This document shows, one piece after another, positions 59,253 to 64,000 of a DNA stretch of 64,000 bases (positions are counted from its first letter, which is position 1; every line of letters begins with the position of its first letter). The DNA lies in NCBI RefSeq assembly GCF_904067045.1, contig NZ_CAJFDC010000036.1, positions 124,001 to 188,000 of the forward strand, given 5' to 3'. The stretch is from Pseudomonas sp. FEN (lineage in GTDB: Bacteria > Pseudomonadota > Gammaproteobacteria > Pseudomonadales > Pseudomonadaceae). Position numbers and translations under genes: made by a program. The notes beneath the pieces were generated by a model that saw nothing but the letters and a program-made list of their open reading frames with translations, made no database searches and was not told the origin of the DNA.

Positions 59253-59483
59253 ATGAAAAAGCTTTTGCTGGCTGTAGGTTTGTTGAGTCTGGCGGGAACC
59301 GCCCTGGCGGCGGGCAAGCCGTGCGACGTGGTGGAGAAGGAGATCAAGGACAAGCTTGAAGCCAAGGGTGTGCATGGCTATTCGCTGCAGATCGTCGACA
59401 AGGCCGGCAATACCGGCGCTGATGGCAAGACCATTGGCAGCTGCGCGGCGGGCAAAAAGGAAATCGTCTACAAGCGCAAATAA
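59253..59483 (+). CDS. Small exported DUF1161 protein
   Basis: The 76-residue protein has a signal peptide (MKKLLLAVGLLSLAGTALAA) and a short mature part with CDVVEKEIKDKLEAKGV and TIGSCAAGKKEIVYK, two Cys probably disulfide-bonded. A paralogue lies at 61389. Function unknown. Confidence 0.85.
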   Translation: MKKLLLAVGLLSLAGTALAAGKPCDVVEKEIKDKLEAKGVHGYSLQIVDKAGNTGADGKTIGSCAAGKKEIVYKRK

Positions 59484-59502
59484 GCCTGAGTAGCTATTAA
59501 GA

Positions 59503-59527
59503 CCGGCGTCATGCGCCGGCTTTTTTT
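59503..59527 (+). terminator. Rho-independent terminator after the DUF1161 gene
   Basis: CCGGCG (59503-59508) pairs with CGCCGG (59514-59519) around TCATG, then C and seven T residues (59521-59527). It follows the stop codon by 19 bases. Confidence 0.8.
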
Positions 59528-59605
59528 ATCGCTGCCGAAACCCATCGCGAGCCGTCGACCGGCTGTTCCCGCAAGAACCAGCCTGTCCGCGATGGACGCA
59601 GGCTG

Positions 59606-60607
59606 TCAGCCCTTCATGACCTGCGCCAGCAGCTCGAAGGAATGCAACCGGTCGGCATGTTCATACAGGTCACAGGTGAAGATCAGCTCATCGGCCTGGG
59701 TCTGCTCGATCAGCACTTCCAGCTTGGCGCGGATTTTCGCCGGGCTGCCGACCATCGCCAGGCCGAGGAAACTCGCCACCGCCTCTTTCTCATGCGGCAG
59801 CCACAGGCCATCCATGCTCTGTACCGGAGGCCGTTGCACCAGGCTCTGGCCACGTATCAGGGCGAGGATGCGCTGGTACACCGAGGTCGCCAGGTAGTCG
59901 GCCTGTTCATCGGTATCCGCGGCCACCAGCGGCACGCCGAGCATCACATAGGGCTTGTCGAGCACCGCCGAAGGCTTGAAGTGGTTGCGATAGACGCGAA
60001 TTGCCTCATGCATGTAGCGCGGCGCGAAATGTGAGGCGAAGGCGTAGGGTAAACCCCTCTCCCCGGCAAGCTGTGCACTGAACAGGCTCGACCCCAACAA
60101 CCAGATCGGCACCTGGGTGCCAGTGCCCGGCATGGCGATCACCCGTTGTTCGGGGGTACGCGGGCCCAGGTAGCCCATCAGCTCGGTGACATCCTCGGGG
60201 AAGTCGTCGGCGCTGCCCAAGCGCTCGCGGCGCAAGGCCCGGGCGGTCATCTGATCGGAGCCCGGCGCGCGGCCCAGGCCCAGATCGATACGGCCAGGGT
60301 AGAGACTTTCCAGGGTGCCGAACTGTTCGGCGATCACCAGTGGCGCATGGTTGGGCAGCATCACGCCACCGGAACCGACGCGAATGGTCGAAGTGCCGCC
60401 CGCCAGGTAACCCAACAGGACCGAAGTGGCCGAACTGGCGATACCGTCCATGTTGTGATGCTCGGCGACCCAGAAGCGGTGATAGCCGAACTTCTCCACA
60501 TGGCGGGCCAGATCCAGCGAATTGCGCAGCGATTGCGCCGGGCTGCCGTCCTGGCGCACGGGCACCAGGTCCAGGGTGGAAAACCGGGTATCGGACAGTC
60601 GCTTCAT
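59606..60607 (-). CDS. Luciferase-like flavin-dependent monooxygenase
   Basis: The 333-residue LLM-class protein has the TIM-barrel opening FSTLDLVPVRQDGS, GYHRFWVAEHHNM and GSGGVMLPNHAPLVIAEQFG. It is related to YhbW of E. coli. The substrate is unknown. It is convergent with the DUF1161 gene and begins 221 bases before OsmC on the opposite strand. Confidence 0.9.
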   Translation of the reverse strand: MKRLSDTRFSTLDLVPVRQDGSPAQSLRNSLDLARHVEKFGYHRFWVAEHHNMDGIASSATSVLLGYLAGGTSTIRVGSGGVMLPNHAPLVIAEQFGTLESLYPGRIDLGLGRAPGSDQMTARALRRERLGSADDFPEDVTELMGYLGPRTPEQRVIAMPGTGTQVPIWLLGSSLFSAQLAGERGLPYAFASHFAPRYMHEAIRVYRNHFKPSAVLDKPYVMLGVPLVAADTDEQADYLATSVYQRILALIRGQSLVQRPPVQSMDGLWLPHEKEAVASFLGLAMVGSPAKIRAKLEVLIEQTQADELIFTCDLYEHADRLHSFELLAQVMKG

Positions 60608-60828
60608 GAGCCTGCTACTCCATGTGAGGGGACGCAGGCTTCATCGGGTGTCGAAAAACCTGCCGGTCTCCAGGGAATGTGGGCATATACCCGAGTTTCA
60701 AGGGCTGAGCTGTTTTTAACCTGTATTTTTTTCAGATCAGTCTTACAAAGTGAACTTTGCGCCAGCGTCTATCCTCAGAATCTTGACCCCGACGTGAACC
60801 CTTCGCGTCGGCTTTTGAGGAGGCAGCT

Positions 60829-61260
60829 ATGAGTATCAAGAAAAAAGCATCGGCTCATTGGGCGGGCGACCTGAAAACCGGCATCGGCTCCATCTCCACG
60901 GAAACCGGGGTGTTGCGCGAGGCGCCTTACGGCTTCAAGGCACGTTTCGAGGGCGGCAAGGGCACCAACCCGGAAGAACTGATCGGCACCGCTCACGCGG
61001 GGTGTTTCTCCATGGCCTTTTCGATGATTCTCGGCGATGCCGGTCTCAAGGCTGACAGCATCGAGACCCAGGCCGAAGTGACGCTGGATCAGGTCGACGG
61101 TGGTTTTGCGATCACGGCGGTGCACCTGACGCTCACGGCGAAAATCCCCGGCGCCAGCCAGCAGCAGTTCGATGAGTTGAGCAAAAAAGCCAAGGAGGGT
61201 TGCCCGGTGTCCAAGGTGTTGAACGCCAAGATCAGCCTGGACGGAACCTTGGTGCCCTGA
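60829..61260 (+). CDS. osmC: OsmC-family organic hydroperoxide reductase
   Basis: The 143-residue protein has the two redox Cys of the family: Cys59 in LIGTAHAGCFSMA and Cys125 in KEGCPVSKVLNA. It detoxifies organic peroxides and is induced by osmotic stress in related bacteria. GAGGAGG precedes the ATG. Confidence 0.94.
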   Translation: MSIKKKASAHWAGDLKTGIGSISTETGVLREAPYGFKARFEGGKGTNPEELIGTAHAGCFSMAFSMILGDAGLKADSIETQAEVTLDQVDGGFAITAVHLTLTAKIPGASQQQFDELSKKAKEGCPVSKVLNAKISLDGTLVP

Positions 61261-61388
61261 TCCGGCTCCTGCAGGCACCCGGGAGGTGAGGTGTGTCAGA
61301 ACTTGGTCGACGTAGTTGTGGTCGAACACATAGTGGCAGCTTCTGCGTAAGCCCTTGCGACGCGCTGCCGTAGTCAAGGAGTTCGACC

Positions 61389-61622
61389 ATGAAACGTATT
61401 GCCCTGGGGATTTTCTGTTGCGTGCTGGCCAGCTCGGCCTTGGCCGCGGTCAAGCCGTGTGACGAGCTCAAGGCTGAGATCGAAACCAAGATCCAGGCCG
61501 CTGGCGTCAGTTCCTACACCCTGGAAATCGTCGCCAACGATGAAGTCCACGACCAGAACATGGTCGTCGGCAGTTGCGACGGCGGCAGCAAGAAAATCAT
61601 CTATCAGAAGAACGACCGCTGA
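61389..61622 (+). CDS. Small exported DUF1161 protein, paralogue
   Basis: The 77-residue protein has a signal peptide (MKRIALGIFCCVLASSALAA) and then VKPCDELKAEIETKIQAAGV and VVGSCDGGSKKIIYQK. It is clearly a copy of the gene at 59253: same Cys positions and same length. The two are separated by the luciferase-like and osmC genes. Function unknown. Confidence 0.85.
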   Translation: MKRIALGIFCCVLASSALAAVKPCDELKAEIETKIQAAGVSSYTLEIVANDEVHDQNMVVGSCDGGSKKIIYQKNDR

Positions 61623-61629
61623 AGCCTGG

Positions 61630-62043
61630 CTACGGAATGCAGAACACCTTGTTTTCTTCGGCCACCACTTCACCCCTGTCGTTGTACAAGCGTGCGCTGG
61701 CGTTGAAGCCCAGGGAAATGCCCTCCAGGCGGTAACGTCGGCCGGCTTCGAAGTGGTCATAGTGCACGCTCAGGTAGCACAGGCGCTCCGAGGGATCGAG
61801 GTTCATCGCCATACCGCCGGCATAGACCTCGAAATCGAAGCGCGCCACGAGTTCGTGGCTGCCCGGGGTGACCTGGAAAAAGCGTCCGTCGCGCAGACGC
61901 TGCTTGTCCAGGCTTTCGGCCATGATCAGCTTGCCGGTGTGGGTGTCCAGGTCGACCCAGGCCATTTGTGGGTTCACTGCCGGTAACGGGCTGATACAGC
62001 CGCCGAGGCTGGCGAGGGCGAGTACAGGGAGAAGTTTGCGCAT
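61630..62043 (-). CDS. Putative lipoprotein
   Basis: The 137-residue protein has a lipoprotein signal with LASLGGC (lipobox, Cys16) and a mature beta-rich part, HELVARFDFEVYAGGMAM and RRYRLEGISLGFNASARLY. No function is recognised; the C-terminal part repeats aromatic/hydrophobic strands. The ATG at 62043 gives the lipoprotein signal; the earlier GTG at 62055 would add four residues. It converges with the DUF1161 gene, with 7 bases between. Confidence 0.8.
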   Translation of the reverse strand: MRKLLPVLALASLGGCISPLPAVNPQMAWVDLDTHTGKLIMAESLDKQRLRDGRFFQVTPGSHELVARFDFEVYAGGMAMNLDPSERLCYLSVHYDHFEAGRRYRLEGISLGFNASARLYNDRGEVVAEENKVFCIP

Positions 62044-62216
62044 GATGGTTTCCACTCTGTCAGAAGATAAGCATACCTGCGTTCAGAGGCCCCGGGATGT
62101 TCCGGACGTCAGCCTGGTGGCGGGGTGGTCTCATTTCAGTGAACACCTGAACCTCAAGAATCATTCATGGAAAAGTATTCGGTCCGCGCGATAGTCTTGC
62201 GCCAGCTTTTTGCCGG

Positions 62217-63275
62217 ATGATTTTCATGATGTTAAGACCCGTGCTACGCGGTTCGATAGGCGCCGTGCTGCTGTTGCTCGGTGGTTGCAGCGGCCTCGGT
62301 TATTACAGCCAACTGGCCGGTGGGCAGTTGAGCCTGTTGCGCGCCCGGGAGCCGGTGGTCGAGGTGATCGCCGATCCGAGCCGCGAGCCCAAGCTGCGCG
62401 AGCACCTGGCCCAGTCCCAGCAGGCGCGGACGTTCGCCAGCGCGCAGTTGCACCTGCCCGACAACCGCAGTTACCGATTGTATGCGGACATCAAACGCCC
62501 TTATGTGGTCTGGAATGTTTTCTCGACGCCGGAATTTTCCCTGATCCCACAGCAGCATTGTTTTCCGATTGCCGGCTGCGTGGCGTATCGCGGCTATTAC
62601 AACCAGGGCGCGGCGCGCGGCGAGGCGGCGCTGCAGAAACAGCGGGGCATGGACGTGTACATCGGCGGGGTCGAGGCTTACTCGACGCTGGGCTGGTTCG
62701 ACGATCCGATTATCAGCTCGATGATGACCTGGGGCGACGAGCGCCTGGCAACGCTGATCTTTCACGAGCTGGCGCACCAGCGCTTTTATGTGAAGGACGA
62801 CACCGAGTTCAACGAGTCCTATGCCAACTTCGTCGAGCAGGAAGGCACGCGGCAGTGGCGGGCGGCGCGGGGCTTGCCGCCGGCCAAGGTCAATGAAGTG
62901 GCACAGAAGGATCAGTTTATCGAGCTGGTGCTGCAGACCCGTGAACGTCTGCAGGCGCTCTATGCCCAGCCTTTGCCGGCCGAACAGATGCGTGAGCGCA
63001 AGGCGGCGGAGTTTGAACGTCTGCGTCAGGAGTACCGCCGGGTGCAGGCAACGCAGTGGGCAGGCGACAAGCGTTATGACGCCTGGATCAATACTCCGCT
63101 GAATAACGCCAAGCTGCTGCCCTTTGGCTTGTATGACCAGTGGGTGCCGGCGTTTGCGGCGCTGTTCAAGCAAGTCAATGGTGACTGGCCGGCGTTTTTC
63201 AGTGCGGTGGAAAAGCTCGGGGGCTTGCCGGTTGACGAACGCAAGGTGGCGTTGCGTAAGTTGATGCCTGGCTGA
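62217..63275 (+). CDS. Putative aminopeptidase-like lipoprotein with HExxH motif
   Basis: The 352-residue protein begins with a lipoprotein signal (LLLGGC at 19-24, with the Cys as first mature residue). It has the zinc-metallopeptidase motif FHELAHQ with H-E-L-A-H near residue 182, and a nearby Glu-rich segment (FNESYANFVEQEG), which resembles the gluzincin third ligand. It matches the COG4324-type predicted aminopeptidases. The start may be 62217, 62226 or 62229; no strong ribosome site separates them. Substrate unknown. Confidence 0.82.
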   Translation: MIFMMLRPVLRGSIGAVLLLLGGCSGLGYYSQLAGGQLSLLRAREPVVEVIADPSREPKLREHLAQSQQARTFASAQLHLPDNRSYRLYADIKRPYVVWNVFSTPEFSLIPQQHCFPIAGCVAYRGYYNQGAARGEAALQKQRGMDVYIGGVEAYSTLGWFDDPIISSMMTWGDERLATLIFHELAHQRFYVKDDTEFNESYANFVEQEGTRQWRAARGLPPAKVNEVAQKDQFIELVLQTRERLQALYAQPLPAEQMRERKAAEFERLRQEYRRVQATQWAGDKRYDAWINTPLNNAKLLPFGLYDQWVPAFAALFKQVNGDWPAFFSAVEKLGGLPVDERKVALRKLMPG

Positions 63276-63291
63276 GGATGTGTGGCGAGCG

Positions 63292-63411
63292 GGCTTGCCC
63301 GCGCTGGGGGGCGAAGCGCCCCTAAAACCTGCAAACTCGATGTATCAGGTAAATCGGGTTGGCAGGTTTACGACTGCTTCGCAGCCGAACGCGGGCAAGC
63401 CCGCTCGCCAC
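63292..63411. repeat. Long paired REP element, family A copy 4
   Basis: Outer arms GTGGCGAGCGGGCTTGCCCGCG and CGCGGGCAAGCCCGCTCGCCAC (in part: GGGCAAGCCCGCTCGCCAC) pair exactly; inner arms GGGGCGAAGCGCCCC and ACTGCTTCGCAGCC. Nearly identical to copy 3 at its ends. Confidence 0.9.
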
Positions 63412-63440
63412 AATTGATGGTCGGCGCCCAGTCCGACGTC

Positions 63441-64000
63441 TTACATAAACGCCTGATGCAGCTGTGCCAGCGTCTGGAAATGATGAGCCGGTTGCTGCGC
63501 ACTCAACTCCTCGAAACTGCCAAACCCATACCCCACCGCCGCGGCGTCCAGGCCATTGCGTTGCGCGCCGATCAGGTCGTGCTTGCGGTCGCCGATCATC
63601 AGCGTATTGCGCGGCTCCAACCCTTCTTCGGCGATCAGGTGGGCAATCAGCTCGACCTTGTCGGCTCGCGTTCCGTCCAGCTCACTGCCGTAGATCACCT
63701 TGAAGTGCCGGGCAAAATCGAAATGTCGGGCGATCTCCCGGGCAAACACCGAGGGCTTGGACGTGGCGATATACAGTGTGCGCCCTTGCCCGCCCAACAG
63801 CTCCAGTAGTGGTGTAACCCCCTCGAATACGCGGTTTTCATACAGCCCGGTGACCTTGAAGCGCTCACGGTAGAAGTCCACTGCTTCCCAGGCCCTGGCC
63901 TCGTCAAAACCGTAGAACTGCATGAAGGCCTGCAACAGCGGCGGCCCGATAAAGTGTTCGAGCTTGCCGAGGTCCGGCTCCTCGATCCCCAGTTTGCCCA
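63441..64000 (-). CDS. HAD-superfamily phosphatase (Gph-like), N-terminus off the right edge
   Basis: At least 186 residues are present, from the frame entering at 63998 to the stop at 63441. Motif II is in YIATSKPS (T/S with downstream K), and motifs III/IV are seen as DKVELIAHL and MIGDRKHDLIGAQRNG. The catalytic DxD of motif I and the first part lie outside the window. It matches phosphoglycolate-phosphatase-type HADs, but the substrate cannot be set. Confidence 0.85.
   Translation of the reverse strand, partial: GKLGIEEPDLGKLEHFIGPPLLQAFMQFYGFDEARAWEAVDFYRERFKVTGLYENRVFEGVTPLLELLGGQGRTLYIATSKPSVFAREIARHFDFARHFKVIYGSELDGTRADKVELIAHLIAEEGLEPRNTLMIGDRKHDLIGAQRNGLDAAAVGYGFGSFEELSAQQPAHHFQTLAQLHQAFM

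Noticed and set aside
37782..63411. Spaced repeats that could suggest a CRISPR array
   Set aside because: The copies are kilobases apart, palindromic and of REP type; no regularly spaced short direct repeats and no cas genes exist.

Overview
The window is about 64 kb of high-GC gammaproteobacterial chromosome centred on the replication origin of a Pseudomonas, most likely of the P. fluorescens/P. putida side of the genus. The evidence is gene content and order: mnmG, oriC-like DNA, mnmE, yidC, yidD, rnpA, rpmH, oriC, dnaA, dnaN, recF, gyrB on the left, and plsC, gmhB, glyS, glyQ, tag, lpxL, PilZ, trkA, rsmB, fmt, def, LysM, dprA, tsaC, qor, hemF, aroE, betC, trpA, trpB, trpI on the right. This matches the origin side of P. 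aeruginosa as I remember it. Pseudomonas-type REP palindromes, near-perfect DnaA boxes and two ParB (parS) sites support the call. No rRNA, tRNA, insertion sequence, prophage or CRISPR array was seen.

Region by region. Positions 1-5563 (all minus): tRNA-modification genes mnmG (cut by the left edge) and mnmE, then the membrane/ribosome block yidC-yidD-rnpA-rpmH. Positions 5564-6129: oriC, with five perfect DnaA boxes and an AT-rich unwinding region. A second DnaA-box cluster lies upstream of mnmG (1068-1357). Positions 6130-12347: dnaA-dnaN-recF-gyrB, with two parS sites inside recF. Positions 12738-21612: a complete nine-gene chemosensory operon of the P. aeruginosa che2 type (CttP-like transducer, CheY, STAS protein, CheA, transmembrane MCP, CheW, CheR, CheD, CheB). 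Positions 21794-26329: an accessory four-gene run with an HflK/HflC-like SPFH pair, an NRAMP-like carrier with an altered metal site, and a TerC-like protein with an extra exported domain. Positions 26343-30843: a LysR regulator, a GMC oxidoreductase and an MHS-type MFS carrier.

Positions 31144-48234 hold housekeeping genes for lipid and LPS acylation, heptose synthesis, glycyl-tRNA synthetase, DNA repair, K+ uptake, rRNA methylation, translation initiation and maturation, DNA uptake/processing, tRNA t6A synthesis, heme and shikimate synthesis. A palindromic Anr/FNR-like site lies upstream of hemF. Positions 48373-54545: a SulP anion carrier, the choline-sulfate unit (periplasmic binding protein, choline sulfatase, divergent LysR regulator), a DOPA-dioxygenase-like protein and a CigR/RcnB-like exported protein. 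Positions 55233-58267: trpBA with divergent trpI. Positions 58414-64000: small stress or envelope genes (YqjD-like, dodecin, two DUF1161 paralogues, OsmC, luciferase-like monooxygenase, two lipoproteins) and a HAD phosphatase cut by the right edge.

The strongest candidates for something under-described are three: the SPFH pair/NRAMP-like/TerC-like cluster at 21.8-26.3 kb; the che2-type operon, which carries a STAS protein without a phosphorylatable serine and an MCP with a degenerate CheR-docking tail; and the strong excess of perfect DnaA boxes (21 found by eye) spread over the whole window.
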